Assembly (NCBI RefSeq): GCF_001570585.1
Contig: NZ_BBXF01000003.1
Coordinates: forward strand, 35,353-99,352
Source: Herbidospora daliensis
GTDB taxonomy: Bacteria; Actinomycetota; Actinomycetes; Streptosporangiales; Streptosporangiaceae
DNA length: 64,000 bases
Reading direction: 5' to 3'
In this document: piece after piece, positions 13,029-21,419 of the stretch
How positions within the stretch are numbered: position 1 is the stretch's first letter
Layout of the letters: every line of letters begins with the position of its first letter
The notes under the pieces: generated by a model
Told to the model about the DNA's origin: nothing
What the model saw: the letters and a program-made list of their open reading frames with translations, nothing else
Databases searched by the model: none
Made by a program: the position numbers and the translations under genes

Positions 13029-14411
13029 CGCAACAGCCCCTTTCGGTCTCACCTCCTACACGAACGACGACCCCCCGAATCGACACCGCCCGGACGGGAT
13101 TTCACATCGCATGACCTTTGGGCAGAGGAAGAGCTGTCCACCATCGGCACGTAGGCGCGAAGGCCGCCGATCCTCAATGCCCAGAATCCGCGACAGCCAT
13201 GAGCGGGAGCCGCAGATGTCCCCTGCGGATGAAATGGCGCGTTATTTCACCGGGTGCGCGATGTATTGGTATCGCCATCGCGGGCGAAGGCCACTATGGC
13301 TGCCGGATGGGCGCTTGGTGGAGAGAACTGGTGTCCATCGCTCATGGGTGAGCTTTCAATCAAAGCGTTCCGCAGGCATGCGTCGCAGTGAGTGCGCATC
13401 ACAATGGGCGCACGTTCCAGCAGGCAGGTGGCTGGCCAGGTATGCCCCCACAGTGAGCGCGCGTCCAAGGAGCGTGTCCAGGGGGCGAGTGGGCAGCGGC
13501 GCGTGACTGGCGGACCCTGTCTGGCGGTGCGTCAGGGGCGCGTGTCCAGGGGGAGTGGACAGCGGCGCGTGTCTGGCGGCGAGTGGACAGCGGTGGTGTC
13601 TGGCGGATTCTGTTTGGCGGTGCGTGTCCAGGGGGCGCGTGTCCAGGGCGAGTGGACAACGGTGGTGTCTGGCGGATCCTGTCTGGCGGCGAGTGGACAG
13701 CGGCGAGTGGACAGCGGCGAGTGGACAGCGGCGAGTGGACAGCGGCGAGTGGACAGCGGCGAGTGGACAGCGGCGAGTGGACAGCGGCGAGTGGACAGCG
13801 GCGAGTGGACAGCGGCGAGTGGACAGCGGCGAGTGGACAGCGGCGAGTGGACAGCGGCGAGTGGACAGCGGCGAGTGGACAGCGGCGAGTGGACAGCGGC
13901 GAGTGGACAGCGGCGAGTGGACAGCGGCGAGTGGACAGCGGCGAGTGGACAGCGGCGAGTGGACAGCGGCGAGTGTCTCTCGGCGCCCGTGTGGCGGCGC
14001 GTGTGTGGCGGCGCGTGTCTAGGGTTCGTTGGAACTGGACCGAGTTTTAGTGGCCCGTGTTCCCGTAGAGGGTGAAGCGGGTGTTCAGGCTGCGCCTGCT
14101 CCCGAGTGTGTGCGCGCCGTAGTGGGGGCGTCCCATGGGAAGCACGTCCCAGCGGGGCGCGCGTTCCGGGCGGGTAAGTGTCCGGACCGGCAGGTGGATC
14201 CGGAAGGGCATGCGGACAGGCCTGTGTCGCAGTAGGCGCGCGTCTCCACGTGCGCGTGTCCTGACGGCAGCGAATCCAGTCCGGCCTACCCGGACGAGCC
14301 CATGTTCACGGCAGCCCGTTCTCCAGGCAAGAACGCGGTAGGCGTGCGTGGCGGGTCGGCGGATTTCAGGAGGCAAGAGCCCCGCGGGGAGGGCCGTAGG
14401 GCCGTTCCCGC
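13029..14411. other. Gene-poor region with low-complexity repeats
   Basis: About 1.4 kb with no gene I can support. 13100-13440 is visibly less G+C-rich than its flanks and shows no family similarity in any frame. 13450-13690 is a field of degenerate words (GTGTCTGGCGG, GTGTCCAGGGGG, GAGTGGACAGCGG), including a 40-bp segment at 13581-13620 repeated with few changes at 13650-13689. 13691-13970 is a perfect tandem array. 13971-14411 contains GTGTG-rich and irregular sequence. Because the repeats contain no stop codon in any frame, open reading frames here mean nothing. Confidence 0.7.
13691..13970. repeat. Tandem repeat: 20 perfect copies of a 14-bp unit
   Basis: The unit GAGTGGACAGCGGC is repeated exactly 20 times head-to-tail without a mismatch; a 21st copy decays at 13971 (GAGTGTCTCTCGGC). 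Isolated diverged copies lie upstream near 13554, 13581 and 13650. Fourteen is not a multiple of three, so a reading frame cycles with a 14-residue period over 42 bp. On the reverse strand each unit contains CTGTCCACT, seven of nine matches to the actinobacterial DnaA box TTGTCCACA. Confidence 0.97.
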
Positions 14412-15248
14412 TCAGGCTCGGAGGACCTGGGCCAGCGACAGCGGAGGGTGCCCCGTCACCTTCTCCACGTGGTCGGTCACCACGTCGAGCTCTCCCGCCC
14501 CAACCGCCGCATAGGACGTCACCCATCCCGCCACCGCCCACTCCGGCGCCCCGTACCGCTCCCGCGATGCGTAAGCCTCCTCCAGGCTCTCGTTCTCGAA
14601 CGCCACAGAGGAGCCGCGCGCCGAAGACAGGATGCGGGCGACGTCGGTCATGGTGAGCAGGTCGGGGCCCGTCAGGTCGTAGGTGACGCCCTGGTGGTCG
14701 GCCGGGTCCTGCAGGATCGTGGCGGCCACCGCGGCGACGTCGTCGCGGGCCACGGGGGCGAAGCGGCCGTCGCCCGCGGGGCCGCGGATGACGCCGTCGT
14801 CGCCGATCATGTTCTCGAGGAAGTCGAGGTAGAGGCTGTCTCGGAGGAAGGTGAAACCTACTCCGGTCTCCTCGATGTGCCGTTCGGTGTGCCAGTGGTC
14901 GCGGCCGAAGGTGAACGTGCACTCGGGCCCCGCTCCGAGAAACGAGGTGTAGACGATGCGGGGGACGCCCGCCGCCACCGCCGCGTCGACCGCCGCCGTG
15001 TGGAGGGCGACGCGGTCGGGATTCTCGGTCGCCGAGATCAACATGAGGACCCCGGCGCCGTCGAGGGCCGCCGCGAACGCGGACGGGTCTTCGTAGGGCG
15101 CCTGGGTGATCTCCGCGCCGTCGAGGTGGGGAGCCCGGGACGGGTCGCGCACGACCAGCCGCTGCCGGACTCCGGCCTGAGCCAGTCGCCGGGCGATCCG
15201 CCCGCCGAGCCCGCCGGTCGCCCCGGTCACCGCGATCAGGTCACTCAT
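14412..15248 (-). CDS. NAD(P)-binding NmrA/QOR-like SDR-family protein
   Basis: A 278-residue atypical short-chain dehydrogenase. The N-terminal dinucleotide-binding motif is visible as IAVTGATGGLGGRIARRLAQ, followed by RLVVRDPSR and a strand-helix pattern. IVYTSFLGAGP and HWHTERHIEETGVGFTFLRD resemble NAD(P)H:quinone-oxidoreductase (QorB/ytfG-like) proteins, which lack the classical YxxxK pair. Possible roles are quinone or disulfide reduction, or redox sensing. It stands alone between the repeat region and the two membrane-peptide genes. Start ATG 15248 (MSDLIAVTG) has no clear SD. Confidence 0.88.
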   Translation of the reverse strand: MSDLIAVTGATGGLGGRIARRLAQAGVRQRLVVRDPSRAPHLDGAEITQAPYEDPSAFAAALDGAGVLMLISATENPDRVALHTAAVDAAVAAGVPRIVYTSFLGAGPECTFTFGRDHWHTERHIEETGVGFTFLRDSLYLDFLENMIGDDGVIRGPAGDGRFAPVARDDVAAVAATILQDPADHQGVTYDLTGPDLLTMTDVARILSSARGSSVAFENESLEEAYASRERYGAPEWAVAGWVTSYAAVGAGELDVVTDHVEKVTGHPPLSLAQVLRA

Positions 15249-15353
15249 CAGACCAGTTTCGCATGGGAGAGTTCGGCCGCCCGGTCAGTGCGCGCCGAAG
15301 CCCTCCGTCAGATGATCACGTGGGCGCCGGAAACGAGGGAACCGCGGACGAAG

Positions 15354-15518
15354 CTACTGGTTGAGCACGCCGTTGAAGAAGGTGGCCAGCGAGTTGGCGC
15401 CGGAAGTGACACCGTCAAACACTCCCCTGACAGCGCCGGCCGCGGCTGACGGCTGAGTCCAGAGGTAGAAGGCCACGAACGCAATGCCTGCGTACGTGAG
15501 CACTTTCTTGACCTGCAT
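15354..15518 (-). CDS. 54-residue membrane protein, first of a tandem paralogous pair
   Basis: From ATG 15518, preceded by a strong AGGAGG 7 nt upstream. The sequence starts MQVKKVLTYAGIAFVAFYLW, then TQPSAAAGAVRGVFDGVTSG, then ANSLATFFNGVLNQ. There is one N-terminal hydrophobic segment and an amphipathic C-terminal helix. About 60% of residues are identical to the next small gene, with insertions nowhere. No function is known. It is not a toxin I can recognise, although the size and one membrane helix would suit a holin, toxin or small regulatory subunit. Confidence 0.85.
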   Translation of the reverse strand: MQVKKVLTYAGIAFVAFYLWTQPSAAAGAVRGVFDGVTSGANSLATFFNGVLNQ

Positions 15519-15640
15519 TGGGGGGCCTCCTGCGGTATGTGTCCCGGATTTTTCTACCCGGCGACATCAGTGATCATAACTAGCCGGATAGAGAGGAGGA
15601 CCTTCCGGCACGCCCGACCGCAGCAAAGGCGAACCCCGGT

Positions 15641-15802
15641 TCAGGCAAAGAGTGAGTTGAAGAACTGGGCGAGCGAGTCGGCCCCGTCGCCGACGGCGTC
15701 GAACACGCCGCGCACGGCGCCGGCCGCCCCCTGGGGCTGGGTGAACAGATAGAAGATCACGAAGGCGATGGCGGCGTACGTGAGTAACTTCTTGGCGTTC
15801 AT
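15641..15802 (-). CDS. 53-residue membrane protein, second of a tandem paralogous pair
   Basis: From ATG 15802 with GGAG 7 nt upstream. It reads MNAKKLLTYAAIAFVIFYLF, TQPQGAAGAVRGVFDAVGDG and ADSLAQFFNSLFA, and aligns end to end with the gene at 15354-15518. The conserved core is KK-L-TYA-IAFV-FYL-TQP-AAGAVRGVFD, then a charged turn and an amphipathic helix ending in FFN. Because the DNA between the genes (15519-15640) differs and each has its own SD, both copies look maintained. Confidence 0.87.
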   Translation of the reverse strand: MNAKKLLTYAAIAFVIFYLFTQPQGAAGAVRGVFDAVGDGADSLAQFFNSLFA

Positions 15803-15976
15803 GGCGGTGCTCCAACCGTGTGCAGTGCCATCACTCTGCCGCATCGGTCCCGGCCGTGGGCGTGGTTTGGCGCGAACGTGGTCCCGCCCGCTTGCCCCAC
15901 GGGTCCCAGTAAAAACTCCGGTTCGCCCCAATCCGAAGGGCCCTTAGCTTCGAAGGACCTCATAAAGGGAGGTCAG

Positions 15977-17194
15977 GTGCACCGGAAGGTAGCGGTCATC
16001 GGCAGCGGCGTGGCGGGGCTCACCGCCGCGCACGTGCTGCGTGCCACACACGACGTGACGCTCTACGAGGCCGACGAGCGGCTCGGCGGGCACGCCCACA
16101 CCCATGACGTGGCGGGGCTGGCGGTCGACACCGGGTTCATCGTCCACAACGACCGCACCTATCCCCATCTGACGCGGTTGTTCCGGGAGCTGGGGGTGGC
16201 CACCCAGGAGTCCGACATGAGCATGTCGGTACGCTGCGACGGCTGCGGCCTCGAATACGCCGGCGGCAAGGGCGTGACCGGCCTGCTGGCCCGTCGCCCC
16301 TCGGCGGCCTACCTTCGGCTGCTGGCCGACGTGCCCCGGTTCCACCGGATGGCGCGCGCCCTCCTGGAGACCGACGACGACCGCACCCTCGGCGAGGTCA
16401 CCGGGCACTTCCCGGCCTACTTCACGCGGCACTTCCTGACCCCGCTGGTGGCCGCCGTCTGGTCGTGCTCGCCCGCGACCGCGCTGCGTTATCCGGCCCG
16501 CTACCTGTTCACGTTCCTGGCCAACCACGGCATGCTCAGCGTCTCGGGCAGCCCCCAGTGGCGGACCGTCACCGGCGGCAGCCGCAGCTACGTGGAGAAG
16601 GTGGCCAAGGGCCTGACGGCGGTGCGCACCGCGACCCCCGTACGGGAACTGAGAAGGCACGCCGACGCGGTCGAGATCCGCGACGACGGCGACGAGACCG
16701 TCACCTACGACGCGGCCGTGGTCGCCACCCACCCCGGGCAGGCCCTCGCCCTGCTGGCCGCCCCCACCGACCTGGAGCGGCGGGTTTTGGGCGGCTTCCC
16801 CTACTCGCGGAACCCGGCGGTGCTGCACACCGACGCCGGCGTGCTGCCCCGCGCCGGGCGGGCGCGGGCGTCGTGGAACTACCGCATGTCCGGCTGCGCC
16901 GCCGAACCTTCTTCTGTACGCGTCTCCTACGACATGACCCGACTCCAGCGGCTGCCGACCGATACCCGCTATCTGGTCACCCTCGGCGACGACGTGCCCG
17001 CCGGACACGTCATCGCCCGGATGGACTACGAGCACCCCGTCTACACCCCCGAGACGGTCGCCCTGCAGAAACTGCTGCCGGGGCTGTCCGACGGCCGGGT
17101 GGCGTTCGCGGGGGCCTACCACGGATGGGGTTTCCACGAGGACGGCTGCCGGTCGGGGCTGAGCGCCGCCGAGAACCTGGGGGCACGCTGGTGA
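15977..17194 (+). CDS. FAD-dependent oxidoreductase (NAD/FAD-binding, amine-oxidase-like) of a CFA operon
   Basis: A 405-residue flavoprotein starting at GTG 15977 with GGGAGG 4-6 nt upstream. The FAD-binding Rossmann motif is VAVIGSGVAGLTAAHVL (about 4-20), followed by LYEADERLGGHAHTHDV, the usual second FAD contact of the amine-oxidase/desaturase group. The C-terminus has VAFAGAYHGWGFHEDGCRSG, the adenine-side motif, which also overlaps the family's typical ending. In this gene context (FAD protein, DUF1365, two CFA-type methyltransferases) such proteins are thought to modify membrane acyl chains together with the methyltransferases. The exact reaction is unknown. It is coupled to the next gene by GTGA. 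Confidence 0.9.
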   Translation: MHRKVAVIGSGVAGLTAAHVLRATHDVTLYEADERLGGHAHTHDVAGLAVDTGFIVHNDRTYPHLTRLFRELGVATQESDMSMSVRCDGCGLEYAGGKGVTGLLARRPSAAYLRLLADVPRFHRMARALLETDDDRTLGEVTGHFPAYFTRHFLTPLVAAVWSCSPATALRYPARYLFTFLANHGMLSVSGSPQWRTVTGGSRSYVEKVAKGLTAVRTATPVRELRRHADAVEIRDDGDETVTYDAAVVATHPGQALALLAAPTDLERRVLGGFPYSRNPAVLHTDAGVLPRAGRARASWNYRMSGCAAEPSSVRVSYDMTRLQRLPTDTRYLVTLGDDVPAGHVIARMDYEHPVYTPETVALQKLLPGLSDGRVAFAGAYHGWGFHEDGCRSGLSAAENLGARW

Positions 17195-17808
17195 CACCCG
17201 CCCTGTATCGCTGCTCCATCACCCACGTGCGTTCCGCGCCGCTGCGCCACGCGTTCACCTACGACGGCTACCTGTGGCTGGTGGACCTCGACGACCCGCC
17301 CCGCGGCTTCGACCCGGACGCCCGCCGCGAGCTCGACGCGTTCCTGGCGGAGCACGGCGAGCGCGCGGGCCAGGTGGTCATGCTCGCCGGGCGGCGCACC
17401 CTCGGCTACGTCTTCAACCCCCTGACCGTCTACTGGTGCGACACCGGCGTGGTGGTCGCCGAGGTCCGCAACACCTACGGCGGACGCCACCGCTACCTGC
17501 TCCGCCCCGACGCCCACGGCCGCGCCGAGACGGGCAAGGAGTTCTACGTCTCGCCCTTCAACCCGGTCGACGGCCACTACACGCTCCGGCTCCCCCGCCC
17601 CGGCGAGCGGCTCGACCTGGCGGTGACGCTGCACCGTCCAGAGGGAAGGCCCTTCGTGGCGACGGTGCGCGGCCGGCGGGTCGCCCCGACGCTGCGCAAC
17701 CGGCTGCGGCTCGCGCCCCTGCTGGTGGGGGCCCGGATCCGGCGCCAGGGCATCGCCCTCTACCTGCGCGGGCTGCCCGTCGTACCCCGAAAGAGAGAAT
17801 CGTCATGA
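17191..17808 (+). CDS. DUF1365 family protein
   Basis: A 205-residue DUF1365 protein, overlapping the upstream stop (GTGA). Family features are HVRSAPLRHAFTYDGYLWLV at the N-terminus, LGYVFNPLTVYWCD and KEFYVSPFNPVDGHYTLRLP. The family sits almost always between an FAD oxidoreductase and a cyclopropane-fatty-acid-synthase-like methyltransferase, as here. Biochemical function is not established. ATGA couples it to the next gene. Confidence 0.93.
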   Translation: MTPALYRCSITHVRSAPLRHAFTYDGYLWLVDLDDPPRGFDPDARRELDAFLAEHGERAGQVVMLAGRRTLGYVFNPLTVYWCDTGVVVAEVRNTYGGRHRYLLRPDAHGRAETGKEFYVSPFNPVDGHYTLRLPRPGERLDLAVTLHRPEGRPFVATVRGRRVAPTLRNRLRLAPLLVGARIRRQGIALYLRGLPVVPRKRESS

Positions 17809-19001
17809 CGCACGCCATCGCCCTCACACCCCCACGGTCGCCCCTGCGGGTACGGGTGGTCCGGCAGCTGTTCCGCAACGCGGTGGCCCGGTTGCCGTTG
17901 CAGGTCCTGATGCCCGACGGGGAGCTGCTCGGCGACCCCTCCGGTCCCCTCATGCGGGTGGTGCGGGCGGAGGACTTCTTCTCCCGGGTGGGCGCCGACG
18001 GCCTGATCGGCTTCGGCGAGGCCTACATGGCGGGCGACTGGGAGGCCGACGACCTGGCCGGGGTGCTGACCGTGATGGCGACCCAGCTGGCGTCGTTGAT
18101 CCCGGCCCCCTTGCAGCGGTTGCGCGGCGTGTGGGCGCGGCGGCATCCCCGCTCCGAGGAGGGGACGGTGGAGAACGCCCGGCGGAACATCCAGCGGCAC
18201 TACGACCTGTCGAACGACCTGTTCGCGGAGTTCCTCGACCCGTCCATGACCTACTCCGCCGCGCTGTTCCACGGCGAGGCCACCTGGGAGAACCTGGAGG
18301 CGGCCCAGCACGCCAAGATCGACCGGCTGCTCGACGAGACCCGGGTCGGGCCCGGCTCGACGGTGCTGGAGATCGGCACCGGCTGGGGCGCGCTGGCGAT
18401 CAGGGCCGCCGCGCGCGGGGCCACGGTCCGCACCATCACCCTCTCGGCCGAGCAGCGGGCCTTCGCCCTCGACCGGGTGGCCGCCGCCGGGCTCGCCGAC
18501 CGGGTGTCGGTGGACCTGTGCGACTACCGGGAGGCGGCCGGGTCGTACGACGCCGTGGTCAGCGTGGAGATGATCGAGGCGGTGGGCGAGCGCTACTGGC
18601 CGGTCTTCTTCGCCGCCCTCGACCGGCTGCTGGCCCCCGGCGGGCGGGTGGGGCTGCAGGCGATCACGATGCCGCACGACCGGATGGTGGCCTCGCGGTA
18701 CACGTACACGTGGATCCAGAAGTACATCTTCCCGGGCGGGATGCTGCCGAGCGTGACGGCCATCGAGCAGAACCTCGGGCCGCTGCGCGTCGCCGGGCAC
18801 CATGAGATGGGCGGCGACTACGCCGAGACGCTGCGGCTCTGGCGGGAACGTTACTGCGCGCGGCGGCCGGAGATCTCCCGGCTCGGCTTCGACGAGATCT
18901 TCCACCGGATGTGGACCTTCTATCTGGCGTATTCCGAGGCCGGTTTCCGGTCGGGCTATCTGAACGTGCGGCAGTTCGTTCTGGAAAGGGGTCGGTCGTG
19001 A
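17805..19001 (+). CDS. Cyclopropane-fatty-acid-synthase-like SAM methyltransferase 1
   Basis: A 398-residue CFA synthase family enzyme. An N-terminal ~120-residue acyl-binding region is followed by the hallmark RRNIQRHYDLSNDLFAEFLD, then PSMTYSAALF. The SAM-binding motif is VLEIGTGWGALAIRAA (about 185). VSVEMIEAVGERYWPVFF carries the catalytic Glu, and YIFPGGMLPS follows. These enzymes transfer a methyl(ene) group from SAM to unsaturated phospholipid acyl chains (cyclopropane or methyl-branch formation). Paired with the second paralogue at 18998 and the FAD protein, it may produce a modified branched or cyclopropanated lipid. Confidence 0.93.
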   Translation: MTHAIALTPPRSPLRVRVVRQLFRNAVARLPLQVLMPDGELLGDPSGPLMRVVRAEDFFSRVGADGLIGFGEAYMAGDWEADDLAGVLTVMATQLASLIPAPLQRLRGVWARRHPRSEEGTVENARRNIQRHYDLSNDLFAEFLDPSMTYSAALFHGEATWENLEAAQHAKIDRLLDETRVGPGSTVLEIGTGWGALAIRAAARGATVRTITLSAEQRAFALDRVAAAGLADRVSVDLCDYREAAGSYDAVVSVEMIEAVGERYWPVFFAALDRLLAPGGRVGLQAITMPHDRMVASRYTYTWIQKYIFPGGMLPSVTAIEQNLGPLRVAGHHEMGGDYAETLRLWRERYCARRPEISRLGFDEIFHRMWTFYLAYSEAGFRSGYLNVRQFVLERGRS

Positions 19002-20170
19002 CGCTCGTCGCAAGCCGGTTGGCCGATACGGTCGCCGGGCTGTTCGGAGGGGCGCTGCCCGTCGGGCTGCGTACCTGGGACGGCGGTTTCGCCGGTCCCG
19101 CCGACGCGCCCGTCGTGGTGCTCAGATCGCCCCTGGCGCTGCGGCACCTGCTGTGGGCGCCCGGCGAGCTCGGGCTCGCCCGCGCCTACGTCAGCGGCCA
19201 CCTCGACGTCGAGGGCGACCTCGCCGACGGGTTCCGCCGGGTGTGGGCGGCCGGGTCGGGCGGCCCCGGCCTGGCCGAGCTGGCGCGCGGGGCCCGCGCC
19301 CTGCTCGGGCTCGGCGTCGCGGGGCCCCGCCCGCCGATCCCGGTGAGCGAGGCCCGGCTGCGCGGCCGCCTGCACACCCGGGGCCGCGACCGCGACGCGA
19401 TCTCCCACCACTACGACCTGTCCAACGACTTCTACTCGCTGATCCTCGACCCTTCGATGGCCTACTCGTGCGCCAAGTGGGCCGACGGAGACGACCTCGC
19501 CTCGGCCCAGCGCCGCAAACTCGACCTCATCTGCACCAAGCTCGGCCTCCAGCCGGGAACGCGCCACCTGGACGTCGGCTGCGGCTGGGGCTCGATGGTC
19601 CTGCACGCCGCCGAGTACGGCGCCGAGTCGGTCGGCGTCACGATCGCGGCCGAGCAGCAGGCGTTCGTCCGGGCCCGCGGCGGCGAGGTCAGGCTGCAGG
19701 ATTACCGCGACGTGTCCGACGGCCCCTACGACGCGATCTCCTCCATCGAGATGGGCGAGCACGTCGGCGAGGAGAACTACCCGGTCTACGCCGCGACCCT
19801 CTTCCGGCTGGTCCGCCCCGGCGGCCGGGTGGTGATCCAGCAGATGTCGCGGGGGGCCAACGCCCCCGGCGGCGGGCCGTTCATCGAGCGCTACATCGCG
19901 CCCGACATGCACATGCGGCCCGTCGGCCGGACCGTCGCCATGTTCGAGGACGCCGGCTTCGAGGTGCTCCACGTCGAGGGCATGCGGGAGGACTACGCGA
20001 AGACCGTCAGGGCCTGGTACGACACCTTCGAGTCCCACTACGAGAAGGCGGTCGACCTGGTGGGGGAGGAGGTCGCCCGGGTGTGGCGGCTCTATCTGGT
20101 GGGAGGCGGGCTGGCCTTCGAGTCGGGACGCATGTCCGTCCACCAGATCACCCTCGGCCGCCCCGCGTGA
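18998..20170 (+). CDS. Cyclopropane-fatty-acid-synthase-like SAM methyltransferase 2
   Basis: A 390-residue paralogue of the preceding enzyme, starting at GTG 18998 inside its stop (GTGA) with AAAGGGG upstream. Motifs are RDAISHHYDLSNDFYSLILD, PSMAYSCAKW, the SAM site HLDVGCGWGSMVLHAAEYGA and ISSIEMGEHVGEENYPVYA. It ends with a region containing YETFESHYE-like and SGRMSVHQITL segments typical of actinobacterial CFA paralogues. It differs enough from copy 1 to suggest a separate substrate or step. It is the last gene of the four-gene operon. Confidence 0.93.
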   Translation: MTLVASRLADTVAGLFGGALPVGLRTWDGGFAGPADAPVVVLRSPLALRHLLWAPGELGLARAYVSGHLDVEGDLADGFRRVWAAGSGGPGLAELARGARALLGLGVAGPRPPIPVSEARLRGRLHTRGRDRDAISHHYDLSNDFYSLILDPSMAYSCAKWADGDDLASAQRRKLDLICTKLGLQPGTRHLDVGCGWGSMVLHAAEYGAESVGVTIAAEQQAFVRARGGEVRLQDYRDVSDGPYDAISSIEMGEHVGEENYPVYAATLFRLVRPGGRVVIQQMSRGANAPGGGPFIERYIAPDMHMRPVGRTVAMFEDAGFEVLHVEGMREDYAKTVRAWYDTFESHYEKAVDLVGEEVARVWRLYLVGGGLAFESGRMSVHQITLGRPA

Positions 20171-20176
20171 CCGGCA

Positions 20177-20206
20177 GGCGGGCGGCGCCCGGGAGCGCCG
20201 CCCGCC
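20177..20206. terminator. Hairpin terminator of the CFA operon
   Basis: GGCGGGCGGCGC and GCGCCGCCCGCC form a perfect 12-bp stem around the loop CCGGGA, starting 6 bp after the methyltransferase stop. There is no U-tract. It lies between convergent genes. Confidence 0.75.
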
Positions 20207-20215
20207 CTCACCGGA

Positions 20216-20524
20216 TCAGGGGTTGTCGTAGCCGATCCAGTTGATCTGCCAGCCGTAGCCCTGCGCCTGCGCCGGGGTCAGCGGCGAGGCGTCCCGCCAC
20301 TGGACGTAGACGCGGAAACCGGTGGCGGTGGGGGAGTAGATCGCGCTCGGGCCGACCAGCGACCACTGGTTGCCGCCCGGCCCGGTGATGGACGTGACGT
20401 AGGTGGGCGTGCCGGTGAAGCGGCCCGAGGTGGTGTCGACGTCGATGTAGATGCCGTTGGGCCCGTAGGCCTGCCAGCCCTGCCCGGAGACGGTGTTGCC
20501 TGCGGCGACGCGTGCGGTGGGCAT
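20216..20524 (-). CDS. Small lectin-like beta-sandwich protein
   Basis: A 102-residue protein starting MPTARVAAGNTVSGQGWQAY. The remainder alternates strands and turns (YIDVDTTSGRFTGTPTYVTS, SIYSPTATGFRVYVQW as read from the translation with small local variation) and ends YGWQINWIGYDNP. The pattern resembles single-domain H-type-lectin-like or WIAG-type beta-sandwich proteins of actinomycetes; this is a resemblance, not proof. There is no signal peptide. ATG 20524 has only a distant AGGAT; an in-frame ATG at 20572 would add 16 residues. Confidence 0.6.
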   Translation of the reverse strand: MPTARVAAGNTVSGQGWQAYGPNGIYIDVDTTSGRFTGTPTYVTSITGPGGNQWSLVGPSAIYSPTATGFRVYVQWRDASPLTPAQAQGYGWQINWIGYDNP

Positions 20525-20603
20525 GGAGGGGGGATCCTCTCGTGCGGAGACATTGTCACTCTGAGTATGCAAATCACTACAGAGAGTGTCTATGGCCTCC
20601 GGG

Positions 20604-21239
20604 TCACATGCCCAGGCGGGCCCCCATCAGCTTCTCCACCGCCCACGGCTCGCCGTCGAGCGCCACCCGCGCGTGGTCCTGCCGGCCGAACGCGAACAGC
20701 AGCAGCTCCTGCGAGGGCCCCGTGACCACCACCGCCGGGTCGGACATCTTGGCCCCCGACTTCTGGCCCGTGCCCGCCCGGCGCAGCACCACCCCCACCG
20801 GCGACTTGCGGAAGAACACCCGGGCCCCGGCGGCGACCCGCTTCCACAGCAGGTCGTCGAGGTCGGCGGGGAGCTCGCGGGGTTCCCAGCCCGCCTGGGC
20901 GCGGCGCACGTCCTCGTGGTGGACGAAGAACTCGATCGTGTTCACCGCCGAGTCGAGGCCGGGGATCAGGCCGTAGGGCGTCCAGAGGGGCGGGCCCTGG
21001 CGGACCTCGTTCACCAGCTCGGCGTAGGGGCGGGCCCTGACCTGGTCCTGCACGTTCCGCGTGTAGGGCGCCAGGAACTTCACGGCGATCCCGGCGGCGG
21101 CGTCGATGCGCCGTTCCCGGACCACGAGGTGGGCGGCGAGGTCGGCGGTCTCCCACCCCTCGCACAGGGTGGGCGCGAACGGTCCCAGATCGTCGAGCAG
21201 TTCGGTGATGGCGGCACGTTCCGCGCGGGCGTAACTCAT
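20604..21239 (-). CDS. TIGR03085 family (DinB/maleylpyruvate-isomerase-like) metal-binding protein
   Basis: A 211-residue protein of the DinB-like four-helix family. The N-terminal helices include LCEGWETADLAAHLVVRERR, with the His-bearing helix typical of mycothiol-dependent or metal-binding members. EFFVHHEDVRRAQAGW contains further candidate metal ligands (His-His-Glu). The family often lies beside his/trp genes in actinobacteria, and as I recall it occurs between hisF and hisI. Enzymatic activity is unassigned. ATG 21239 lies 6 nt from a TAGGGT hexamer and lacks an SD, so the mRNA is probably leaderless. Confidence 0.88.
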   Translation of the reverse strand: MSYARAERAAITELLDDLGPFAPTLCEGWETADLAAHLVVRERRIDAAAGIAVKFLAPYTRNVQDQVRARPYAELVNEVRQGPPLWTPYGLIPGLDSAVNTIEFFVHHEDVRRAQAGWEPRELPADLDDLLWKRVAAGARVFFRKSPVGVVLRRAGTGQKSGAKMSDPAVVVTGPSQELLLFAFGRQDHARVALDGEPWAVEKLMGARLGM

Positions 21240-21251
21240 GACTCAACCCTA
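21237..21251 (-). promoter_or_regulatory. Leaderless promoter of the TIGR03085 gene
   Basis: TAGGGT (reverse strand, 21251-21246), 6 nt, then ATG 21239. No SD is present. Confidence 0.5.
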
Positions 21252-21419
21252 AGCACCCGCCCGCCGGGAATAAGAGCGGTGATCGCCGTGATTTCCCCAC
21301 GTGGGCTTTCCCGGCCCTACGCCCATGGGCCCGGACCATGGTCAGACCTTGGCCCGATCCGGACTGTCGGCCGTCCTTTGTATGGTCGAACCCGAACCAC
21401 CCGAACGGAAGGAACCCGA

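Noticed and set aside
13247-13468. 73-residue minus-strand ORF in the lower-G+C patch
   Set aside because: No SD, no recognisable family and no conserved composition.
13691-13970. CRISPR-like array
   Set aside because: Units are contiguous 14-bp repeats with no spacers and no cas genes nearby.
13392-14075. Protein made of SGEWTAASGQRRVD repeats
   Set aside because: The 14-bp unit has no stop in any frame, so every frame is open; no SD or family similarity.
14047-14410. Possible minus-strand gene upstream of the SDR stop
   Set aside because: Irregular Arg-rich translation, no SD and no similarity; part of the gene-poor region.
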